The position numbers and the translations under genes are program-made. DNA of 45,926 bases, from the NCBI GenBank assembly GCA_002483745.1, contig DLIM01000043.1, positions 54,224 to 100,149 on the forward strand, read 5' to 3'. This DNA comes from Caryophanales bacterium UBA7642. Its GTDB lineage: Bacteria > Bacillota_I > Bacilli_A > RFN20 > CAG-288. Below, piece after piece: positions 16,570 to 23,469 of this stretch (within the stretch, counting starts at the first letter, position 1; each line of letters opens with the position of its first letter). Under the pieces are notes generated by a model. It was not told where the DNA came from and did not search any database. It saw nothing but the letters and a program-made list of their open reading frames with translations.

Positions 16570-17435
16570 GCGTTAAGATCCTTTTTACTGAAGGAAGCAG
16601 GCAATAGCTCGCCAACAGTTGTGAATAGTTTTTTCTTCTCATCGCGATTAAAGATATAGACCGGGCAGGTAAGATTCATCAATTCACTCATCACCTGTCT
16701 ACAGACGCCACAACAAGTTCCAACATTCCTAGACGAGGTAATACAGCCAAGACTAACAATGTCTTCAAGATGATAGCCGGCAGCATAGGTAGAGAAGAGA
16801 GCACATCTTTCGGCGCAAACGGTAGCCGGGTAAGAGGAGTTCTCAATATTGAATCCCCGATGGTACTTGCCATCTTTGGTGACAACTACGGCACCAACTT
16901 TGAAGTGGGAATAGGTGGCCATTGATCCGGCCTGAGCTAAGAGGAGTTCTTTTTTGAGACGATTGATATCGGTATAGAAATCGATTGGAAGGGTGTCAAG
17001 GATTTCATTCTGGAGAGCAAACATTTTCTTAGCATCGGCATCATTTCCATGATGATCATATCCAAAGATATGAAGTAAACCGTGAATAAACAAAAAGGCT
17101 AGTTCTCTTTCGTAAGGATGCTTATATTCTTTGGCCTGCTTTTTAGCAATGTCCGGGCAAATCATAATGCAGCCTAAGTCAGTTATCGGTTCTTTGATAA
17201 AATCAGCTTCCCGATAGGCAAAGGTTAGAACATCAGTTGGGGCATCGACTTTGCGGTATTTCAGGTTCAATTGATGCATTTCATCAGGCCCTAAAAGAGA
17301 TAAAGATACTTCATAGCGTCCTTTCTTCTTTAGAACCTCAAGCGTGTGGTTAAAGACAACCTGAAACGTCGGTAAAAGTTTCTTTTTCTGCTTGGTTTTA
17401 TCTAAGTAATCAATTATATGTTGACTTTCTTCCAT
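16566..17435 (-). CDS. YbeY endoribonuclease - cytidine deaminase fusion protein
   Basis: One 289-residue protein made of two enzymes. Residues 1 to about 155 are YbeY, the metal-dependent RNase of 16S rRNA maturation and ribosome quality control, with the three metal-binding His of HGLLHIFGYDH at 118, 122 and 128. Residues about 158-289 are cytidine deaminase of pyrimidine salvage, with substrate residues in FNIENSSY (195-202), the zinc/catalytic CAE (207-209) and the zinc pair CGVC (242-245). The reading frame crosses the join without a break, and no start codon with a ribosome-binding site is seen at the join. In B. subtilis ybeY, dgkA and cdd are separate neighbours, so loss of dgkA and fusion is the simplest history. 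GGAGG precedes the ATG, which lies inside the end of the upstream membrane-protein gene. Confidence 0.92.
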   Translation of the reverse strand: MEESQHIIDYLDKTKQKKKLLPTFQVVFNHTLEVLKKKGRYEVSLSLLGPDEMHQLNLKYRKVDAPTDVLTFAYREADFIKEPITDLGCIMICPDIAKKQAKEYKHPYERELAFLFIHGLLHIFGYDHHGNDADAKKMFALQNEILDTLPIDFYTDINRLKKELLLAQAGSMATYSHFKVGAVVVTKDGKYHRGFNIENSSYPATVCAERCALFSTYAAGYHLEDIVSLGCITSSRNVGTCCGVCRQVMSELMNLTCPVYIFNRDEKKKLFTTVGELLPASFSKKDLNA

Positions 17436-18657
17436 CTAATAAGCCTCCACTAGCTATATTAGTATAACCTAAAAGAACCTTATTTTTAAGTAGAAAGGAA
17501 GTAAAAGAATAAGATAATGAATTGATTTCCTTCGCTCTTCGATAATTTTCTAAATATTGTGTCTTGATCTCTATTACCGCTTTTGATAAAGCCAGAGTCA
17601 AGAAAAGATGGAAAAGGAAATAATTTATAGAAGCTGTTTTGTTGATTGTCATTTCAAAAATGACTAGGAGGCTAACGAATAAGGTCTCTAAGGCAAAAGC
17701 AAAAATCATTTCATTCTGGAATCTTTGAGCCTTTCTTTTTGAATTCAAAAAGTATTCTTCCTGAAGCTTGCCACTATTTAAGGCATTTAAGAAAAGACCT
17801 TCCTGTCTTGTACAATAAAGGTTTGTAGACCTCTTGTCTTTGGAAACAGGACCATAGAAGAAAGGAAAGAGCAATCCCACCAAGGCTAAAAAGAAAAAGA
17901 AGATTCCATTTGAAGAAAGAGTAACTAGAGTAATCATTAGCAATACCCCATAAGAAACAAAAGTTGAGCTCCTTTTAACTTCATCGCTTATGATAAAAGA
18001 AAGATGCGTATAGTCTTCAGGATTCTTGGTTTCTTTAAGATATGGTAAAAGAATTTCCCTCTCCAGTCTTTGATGAACCTTCTGATTCAAAAGATTCTGA
18101 AGAAGAATCAAGGCTAAGGAAAATACTAATAGCAGGATTGTTAAAGTAAAGGCACTTTCTTGATTAATAAGGTAAAAGAAAAGATAGAAGCTTAGACATT
18201 GCAGGACCAGCAAGGAAAAATAGAAAGCTGATTCCTTATTGTTCAAAATCTTCTCATAAGGCTTATTTGGCCTTTTATCCTGACTTTTTTTAATCAAGGC
18301 TTTCTTAGTGAAGGAATGATTGAATTCTTCTACTGTTTGGTAAACCTCTCCAAACTGCGGGTCATCAAAATAAACTTTCTCTTTCTTTATTTTCTTAACT
18401 ACAACAAAATGACTGAGCCCCTCATTTTCAATCTGAGAGATGAATGGGAAATAATCTTTGGGGACTTTGATAATATCAGGAACTTTAGCCCCTATATAAG
18501 TCAAACCACGATTAGCTAATTCAGAGGCCATATCGAAAAAAGAGTCACAGCTGCTTTCTAAAGTGATGGTTTCATAAGATTCGTCCTCAAAATTTAAAAT
18601 CAATAAATCCCTGACACAGGCTTTACCACACCCTTTAGGGCTATTTTGAAATACCAT
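17410..18657 (-). CDS. C39 peptidase - membrane protein resembling a peptide exporter without its ATPase
   Basis: 415 residues. The N-terminal 125 or so look like a C39 cysteine peptidase, the domain that removes double-glycine leaders in bacteriocin and pheromone exporters: oxyanion Gln4, nucleophile Cys10 in KGCGKAC, His83 in LSHFVVV, and Asp99 in FDDPQFG. A membrane region follows with about six hydrophobic helices (near 144-164, 168-190, 232-249, 251-269, 316-335 and 343-362), the layout of an ABC-exporter transmembrane domain. The protein stops about 50 residues after the last helix, just where the nucleotide-binding domain should start; no Walker or ABC signature is present here or in neighbouring frames. 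AAAGGAG sits seven bases before the ATG. It lies between the dnaI-like gene and ybeY-cdd, and its end overlaps the latter by 26 bases. The peptidase call is fairly firm, but its substrate is unknown. Confidence 0.75.
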   Translation of the reverse strand: MVFQNSPKGCGKACVRDLLILNFEDESYETITLESSCDSFFDMASELANRGLTYIGAKVPDIIKVPKDYFPFISQIENEGLSHFVVVKKIKKEKVYFDDPQFGEVYQTVEEFNHSFTKKALIKKSQDKRPNKPYEKILNNKESAFYFSLLVLQCLSFYLFFYLINQESAFTLTILLLVFSLALILLQNLLNQKVHQRLEREILLPYLKETKNPEDYTHLSFIISDEVKRSSTFVSYGVLLMITLVTLSSNGIFFFFLALVGLLFPFFYGPVSKDKRSTNLYCTRQEGLFLNALNSGKLQEEYFLNSKRKAQRFQNEMIFAFALETLFVSLLVIFEMTINKTASINYFLFHLFLTLALSKAVIEIKTQYLENYRRAKEINSLSYSFTSFLLKNKVLLGYTNIASGGLLDGRKSTYN

Positions 18658-18708
18658 AGTCTTCTCCTTTAACGAATGTTTGGTCAAAGGAGGAAGAATT
18701 TACAAAAT

Positions 18709-19692
18709 TTAAAGAGGAAGATCCCTAATAGTTAATCTCTCAACTAGCTTTCCAATAGTGTCCACTGCTTCGGCTTTTACATCACAGTGGCTGAAAAGAT
18801 AGCTGACATAGGAAAACAATGATTGGGAAGTAGTCAAAGAAAAATAAGTGATTTTTCCCTTTTCTAGACGCTTTTTAAGAAAATGGAAAATATACTTGGT
18901 ATTAAATTCAGAGCCATAATGTGGAAGGTTATCAAAATTAGCTCCGATCAATACAGGGACATTCAGGATGTAATTATAATTAGCCTGATAAAATTCTCTG
19001 GTGTCATAATTCTTGGAATCAACACTCATAAATAGTTTTGGTAGATCTACAAAAGAACATTTATAGGAAGCCTGAGCATATAAATAAGCGGTCAGCTCCA
19101 ATAACGAATAAGAAAGAGAAGAGGAATTTAAAGAAAAAAAGGCACGGCCTTTCATGATTTTGGTTTTATCAAAGCTTTCTACATCATTGAAAACATTGCT
19201 GATGCAGGAAGTCAAGTCTTTATAGGTATCAGTAAAGCTTTCGATTCCGACAAGTCTTTCATAAAGAGAGGTGCCATCAATGTAAATATTCTCAGATCCG
19301 CAGTCAGACGGATAAATGTTTTGAAGGATTTCATCTTTCTTGGCTTTCAATTGGCATGGCTGGTTAGTAAGAACAATGAGGTCACGGCTTTTATCATATT
19401 CAGGATTATAGTAAAAACCTTTTTGCTTTTTAGGGCACTTCTTTAACTGATGAGGACAAGAGGCACATATTTGGACATCAGAGATAAAATTGTAGATATT
19501 CCCTAAAGAATTATCAAAAGTATCCTTGGTCTTTAAAAGATCTTTGATTTTCTTTTTGGATTTGATATCAAGTTTCAAAGCTGATTCGATATCAGCTATA
19601 AGCCGCTCTTTGCTTTCAGGCGCTAATTCAAAGCCCACCTCATCCAATAAGGAGTTGACTTTCAAATTAGAAATATCATCGTTGCTTTTCAT
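18709..19692 (-). CDS. dnaI: DnaI-like helicase loader with degenerate ATPase motifs
   Basis: By position and N-terminus this is the primosomal protein DnaI, which loads the replicative helicase. 327 residues. The N-terminal part has a zinc-type cysteine set as in DnaI (C76, C79, C86 and C113, with GFYYNPEYD between). The C-terminal half follows the DnaI AAA+ layout. However, the Walker A position (about 182-196) reads GRAFFSLNSSSLSY with no GxGKT lysine, and the Walker B position (about 246-254) reads PVLIGANFD instead of LDDIG. The final sensor-like segment (ITYFSLTTSQ) is recognisable. The ATG overlaps the dnaB stop as ATGA. It may load the helicase without hydrolysing ATP, or act only as a structural partner of DnaB. 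Family assignment rests largely on context. Confidence 0.7.
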   Translation of the reverse strand: MKSNDDISNLKVNSLLDEVGFELAPESKERLIADIESALKLDIKSKKKIKDLLKTKDTFDNSLGNIYNFISDVQICASCPHQLKKCPKKQKGFYYNPEYDKSRDLIVLTNQPCQLKAKKDEILQNIYPSDCGSENIYIDGTSLYERLVGIESFTDTYKDLTSCISNVFNDVESFDKTKIMKGRAFFSLNSSSLSYSLLELTAYLYAQASYKCSFVDLPKLFMSVDSKNYDTREFYQANYNYILNVPVLIGANFDNLPHYGSEFNTKYIFHFLKKRLEKGKITYFSLTTSQSLFSYVSYLFSHCDVKAEAVDTIGKLVERLTIRDLPL

Positions 19693-20942
19693 AATCCGAA
19701 TTTCTTTCCTAATTTAAGAAAATCATCTTTCTTAACACTCTCACTAGGCACATCTTTCTTTTCCGCTGAATTCTCTTTAGCTTTATATGACTTCTTATTT
19801 TTGACTTGAGATATTTCAAAATCACGGCTATTTAGATAAACCATTGCATCATAGGCACTATTAATATTGTTAGCTGTTAAAGAATAGGCAACTTTAGAAA
19901 AGTAGTTGGGATTGAATTCACCGTTAGTCTTCTTGAAAGAGTAATCTAAGACCACATTAAGTATCGAATTAGAAAGGGAGGTATCTTTTTTAAGGGTTTC
20001 AATAGCTTTTAGCATATAAGGAGAAGGCTGAGCATTGAATTTCAGTGAAAGGTATTCGATAGGAGTGATGTTGTTGAAGGCTTTTAAATAACGTGAGACT
20101 TGACTATCCCCATAGACAGTCTGATTGCTTTGAGGAGCATCAATTTTTTGGTATTTGCTCATACTTCTTGCATCAGAAACAAAGCCTTTTAGGAATAATA
20201 AGCCATCGGAATCAGTGTTTTTAATAATTAGTTCTGAGACATCTTCTTCTTTTAGCCCATAAAGAACAGCTGTTGAGATAATAACTTCTTTGTTCTTAGA
20301 GATTTTCTTGTAATCATAGGAAGCATCAGAAAGGAGTTTTTGAAGCTTTTTCTTATCGAAGAAGACTTGTGATTTGTATTTTTTATCTAAGAAGCCTTCA
20401 CCATCATCATTCAATGAAGGATCATCGCTTTGAATGTCAGGCGAATAGACATCCTTGAACTGGGTAGTAATATCTTTGTATTGAGAAAAATCATTGTTAT
20501 CGCTGACTTTAAAGAAACTCTTCAACTCAAAATATTCTTTTTTGCCAACTTGGCTTGATAAAGAAGCTCTTAAAAGTACATCGTCAAAAAACTTCTTAGG
20601 AGAAGCCGGTGGAATAATCTTATATAAATAGAAGACCTGTTTGGCACCAGAAACATCCTTCTCTTCTTTGCGGTAGGTTTCTAATAGTCCAATGGCTTCT
20701 AATTGGCTTCTGGCTTCTAAAAAAGAACTATCGTTTAGTCCCAAAAAGCCTTTCAGTTCATCATGCTGAAAATAGCCACGGTTTTTGCTTAAAGATATAA
20801 GAGAATAGAGGACATGGTAAAGACTATAAGAATTAGCCTTTATCAGTGGCAAATATAAAAAACTCAGTACTTCCTCATCTAAAGGAGAAAGAGAAAATGA
20901 AGCATAAAGAGAAAAGGCCGAATTCTTTTCAAGTATTTTCAT
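19689..20942 (-). CDS. dnaB: Replication initiation / membrane attachment protein DnaB (Bacillus type)
   Basis: Firmicute DnaB (not the helicase) acts with DnaD and DnaI to place the helicase on origin DNA. 417 residues: an N-terminal winged-helix region (LDEEVLSFLYLPLIKANSYSLYHVLY), a low-complexity middle with acidic residues, and a C-terminal DnaB/DnaD-type helical domain with ITPIEYLSLKF and LNVVLDYSF near 285-340. It is the first gene of the long minus-strand block and overlaps the dnaI-like gene by four bases, as in the B. subtilis dnaB-dnaI pair. nrdR, common upstream elsewhere, is absent. There is no ribosome-binding site, and the TATAAT lies seven bases before the ATG, so the transcript is probably leaderless. 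Confidence 0.88.
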   Translation of the reverse strand: MKILEKNSAFSLYASFSLSPLDEEVLSFLYLPLIKANSYSLYHVLYSLISLSKNRGYFQHDELKGFLGLNDSSFLEARSQLEAIGLLETYRKEEKDVSGAKQVFYLYKIIPPASPKKFFDDVLLRASLSSQVGKKEYFELKSFFKVSDNNDFSQYKDITTQFKDVYSPDIQSDDPSLNDDGEGFLDKKYKSQVFFDKKKLQKLLSDASYDYKKISKNKEVIISTAVLYGLKEEDVSELIIKNTDSDGLLFLKGFVSDARSMSKYQKIDAPQSNQTVYGDSQVSRYLKAFNNITPIEYLSLKFNAQPSPYMLKAIETLKKDTSLSNSILNVVLDYSFKKTNGEFNPNYFSKVAYSLTANNINSAYDAMVYLNSRDFEISQVKNKKSYKAKENSAEKKDVPSESVKKDDFLKLGKKFGL

Positions 20943-20949
20943 ATTTAGA

Positions 20950-20958
20950 ATTATAACA
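20950..20958 (-). promoter_or_regulatory. Extended -10 promoter of dnaB
   Basis: The minus strand reads TGTTATAAT, a perfect extended -10. A weak TGCAAA lies 17 bases upstream as a possible -35. The hexamer ends seven bases before the dnaB ATG, placing the predicted start at position 20943 or 20942. Confidence 0.6.
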
Positions 20959-20975
20959 TTGCTTAACCCTTTTTT

Positions 20976-20989
20976 GCATTATTTAATGC
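20976..20989. repeat. Palindrome in the dnaB-pyk divergent region
   Basis: GCATTATTTAATGC is a perfect 14-base inverted repeat (six-base arms, two-base centre). It overlaps the -35 area of dnaB and lies just upstream of the -35 of pyk, a place where one regulator could act on both promoters. It could also be chance in AT-rich DNA. Confidence 0.35.
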
Positions 20990-20994
20990 TTTTA

Positions 20995-21023
20995 TTTACA
21001 TACAATTGTTGGTAGAATAATAT
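20995..21023 (+). promoter_or_regulatory. Promoter of pyk-glcK-thrS
   Basis: TTTACA (-35, five of six), a 17-base spacer, then TAATAT (-10, four of six). Initiation near 21030 gives a leader of about 60 bases ending in AAAGGAG before the pyk ATG. Confidence 0.55.
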
Positions 21024-21091
21024 AGATAATTTTCCTTTCAGTATCTATGAGAAAGGCGAACTATTGCTTCTGTATCAAAGGAGATCTTGCT

Positions 21092-22555
21092 ATGAATTAC
21101 AGAATCGATAAGAAGACAAAGATTGTTTGCACGATTGGACCGGCCAGTGAATCTAAGGAGACTTTAAGAAATCTTCTAAAGAATGGTATGACCTGTATGA
21201 GATTAAACTTCTCACATGGAAGTCATGACGAGCATTTACGTAAAATCCAGACTTTAAGGGGAATCGAGCAAGAGGAAAATATTATTATTCCTATTTGTCT
21301 TGATACTAAAGGACCTGAAATTCGTACTTCTTGTTTTGAAGGTGGCAGTGCCTCTTTCAAAAAAGGTGATGAAGTCCGTATTTATATGGGTACAGAACAG
21401 ATCGGCAATAACAAAGCTTTTGGTGTTACTTATGTAAATCTCTTTACTGATGCTTCTGTTGGTTCGATTATCCGTCTTGATGATGGAAATCTTGAACTTA
21501 CTGTTACCAGTAAAGATAACAAAAAGCATGAACTTATCTGCCGTGTGGAAAACGACCATGTCTGCAAGGACCGCCGTGGTGTAAATTGCCCAGGCGCTCA
21601 TCTTACAATGCCTTATCTCTCCGATCAGGATAAATCCGATTTGATTTTCGGTTGCCAACAGCACCTTGATCTAGTCTCAGCTTCTTTCATTAGAAATGTC
21701 CAGGATATCAAAGATATCCGTTCACTCCTTGATGCTAACGGCGGACAGAACATGAAGATTATTTCTAAGGTTGAAAATACCGAAGCTATTGAGAATCTTG
21801 ATGACATCATCCGTGAATCGGATGGCATCATGATTGCTAGAGGCGACTTAGGTATTGAAATTCCTCCTGAAATGGTCCCTGTTTATCAGAAGTATATGAT
21901 CAATCAGTGCCGCAAATTCGGTAAACCTGTTATTACTGCTACTCAGATGCTTGATTCCATGATTAGAAATCCTTTCCCGACAAGAGCCGAAGTCAGTGAT
22001 GTAGCTTGGGCTATCGATGAAGGAACTGATGCTGTTATGCTTTCTGGAGAATCAGCCTCCGGACAATATCCGGTTGAATCCGTCCAAATGCAGACTAGAA
22101 TTGCTACCGTTATCGAAAAGCGCTTCAATTATGAATCCTCCACTCATGAAGCCTTTGAGACTTCTAACAAGACTGTCAATGACGCTATTGCTACCGCTGT
22201 CTCCGATACGGCTCAAATCATTGGCGCTAAAATGATTATTTGCTTCTCAGTAAGTGGTTCAACTGCTAGAAGAATATCGAAGACTAGACCTATTTGCCCA
22301 GTTTTTGTGGTTTCTTCCGATTTAGATATCCTCAAGCACACTATGCTTTACTATGGTAACTACCCTTATCATGTCAAGAAGGTTCCTCAGTTCGTTGAAG
22401 AGATGGAGGTCTTAGCTTTGAAGTTAGCTAAAGACTATAATATTTCATCTGGTAGCAAGATCATTCTTACTGGCGGTACTCCTGTCGGTGCCGGCAAGAC
22501 TAACTTTATGAAGGTCTTAACAATGACTGATAACGGCTTAGCCGATCAGGAATAG
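21092..22555 (+). CDS. pyk: Pyruvate kinase
   Basis: Last ATP-yielding step of glycolysis, turning phosphoenolpyruvate and ADP into pyruvate and ATP. The ATG at 21092 (MNYRIDKKTKIVCTIGPAS) gives 487 residues; AAAGGAG lies nine bases upstream, whereas the longer in-frame start at 21047 lies in the leader. Seen: the N-terminal TKIVCTIGPAS, RLNFSHG substrate residues, the active-site block IMIARGDLGIEIP with its Arg-Gly-Asp-Leu, and the downstream ITATQMLDSM. It ends after the normal C-terminal domain and lacks the extra PEP-utilising-like domain of B. subtilis pyruvate kinase. It leads a plus-strand operon with a sugar kinase and thrS. Confidence 0.97.
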   Translation: MNYRIDKKTKIVCTIGPASESKETLRNLLKNGMTCMRLNFSHGSHDEHLRKIQTLRGIEQEENIIIPICLDTKGPEIRTSCFEGGSASFKKGDEVRIYMGTEQIGNNKAFGVTYVNLFTDASVGSIIRLDDGNLELTVTSKDNKKHELICRVENDHVCKDRRGVNCPGAHLTMPYLSDQDKSDLIFGCQQHLDLVSASFIRNVQDIKDIRSLLDANGGQNMKIISKVENTEAIENLDDIIRESDGIMIARGDLGIEIPPEMVPVYQKYMINQCRKFGKPVITATQMLDSMIRNPFPTRAEVSDVAWAIDEGTDAVMLSGESASGQYPVESVQMQTRIATVIEKRFNYESSTHEAFETSNKTVNDAIATAVSDTAQIIGAKMIICFSVSGSTARRISKTRPICPVFVVSSDLDILKHTMLYYGNYPYHVKKVPQFVEEMEVLALKLAKDYNISSGSKIILTGGTPVGAGKTNFMKVLTMTDNGLADQE

Positions 22556-22564
22556 GAGAGTAAC

Positions 22565-23443
22565 ATGGCTAAAGTAATTTCCATCGACTGTGGTGGAACC
22601 AATCTTCGAGTCGCTGTTGTTGATGAGAATCTCAATATTATCTGTGCTAAAAGAGGTCCGACTGTTCAAAACGATGGTTATAAGCTTTATGAAAAGATGA
22701 AATCTTTGATTTTAGAGGTTTCAGCAACTGCTAAGCTGACTTCTATCCCTAGCATTGGCTTATCTATCTGCGGTACTGTTTCTCATAACGCTGTCGGCCG
22801 TTGCGGAAACTTAGGTCTTCCTAACGGTTTTGATTTCGAGTCTCTCTTCCATAAAGATTTCCCTGATTCTAAAATCAAAATTGCTAACGATGGCAATTGC
22901 TCGGCTTTAGTTGAGGCTCTTTATGGTGTCAATAAAGGTTTAAGAGATTCGGCTTTTGTCACTATATCTTCTGGTATCGGCTTAGGCATCGTCCATAACG
23001 GAGAAATGATTGATTCTCCTATGGAAGGCGGAAGAGTCATCATTGAATATCAGAATAATTTCTATGAAGCTGAATACATTCTTTCCGGTAACGGCATCGT
23101 CCGTCTTTGCCACATGAATGGTTTAGAAATCACTGGTGGATCTCAATTCTTTGATTTGATCAGAGGCCATGATCCTAAAGCCTTAAAGATCTATGATATT
23201 TGGCTTAAGGAACTAGGAATGTGGTTTGCTAATATTCAGTTGCTCTTCAACTGCCAGCAATATGCTCTTTCCGGCGGTGTTATGAAGAGTCAGGAGATCT
23301 TCCTTAAAGACTTGGAACGTGTCAGCAATGCTGCTATTGCTTCCTGGCACCTCAATCCAATTGTCTTGAAGAATGCCCATTTTGATCAGGATGTCGGTAT
23401 TGCTGCTGCTGGATGTTTAGCTCTTCATGAGCTTGATAAATAA
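22565..23443 (+). CDS. ROK-family sugar kinase (glucokinase-like) lacking the zinc motif
   Basis: Sugar kinase of the ROK family, probably a glucokinase since it follows pyk. 292 residues. Seen: the phosphate-1 motif SIDCGGTNLRVAVVD (6-20), the NDGNCSALVEA stretch with the catalytic Asp (about 112), and the ATP-site loop SSGIGLGIV. The usual ROK zinc block, a His followed by CxCGxxGCxE, is missing: the protein goes from MEGGRVIIEYQN directly to EAEYILSG, as if that loop had been cut out. AGGAG precedes the ATG, nine bases after the pyk stop. The substrate is inferred from context only. Confidence 0.82.
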   Translation: MAKVISIDCGGTNLRVAVVDENLNIICAKRGPTVQNDGYKLYEKMKSLILEVSATAKLTSIPSIGLSICGTVSHNAVGRCGNLGLPNGFDFESLFHKDFPDSKIKIANDGNCSALVEALYGVNKGLRDSAFVTISSGIGLGIVHNGEMIDSPMEGGRVIIEYQNNFYEAEYILSGNGIVRLCHMNGLEITGGSQFFDLIRGHDPKALKIYDIWLKELGMWFANIQLLFNCQQYALSGGVMKSQEIFLKDLERVSNAAIASWHLNPIVLKNAHFDQDVGIAAAGCLALHELDK

Positions 23444-23469
23444 CAAGAAAAGAGGATTTACATTTCATT

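Noticed and set aside
17410..17460. A frameshift hiding the ATPase domain of the C39 exporter
   Set aside because: The next DNA codes for YbeY with a good ribosome-binding site and intact metal ligands, so there is no ABC ATPase sequence to recover.
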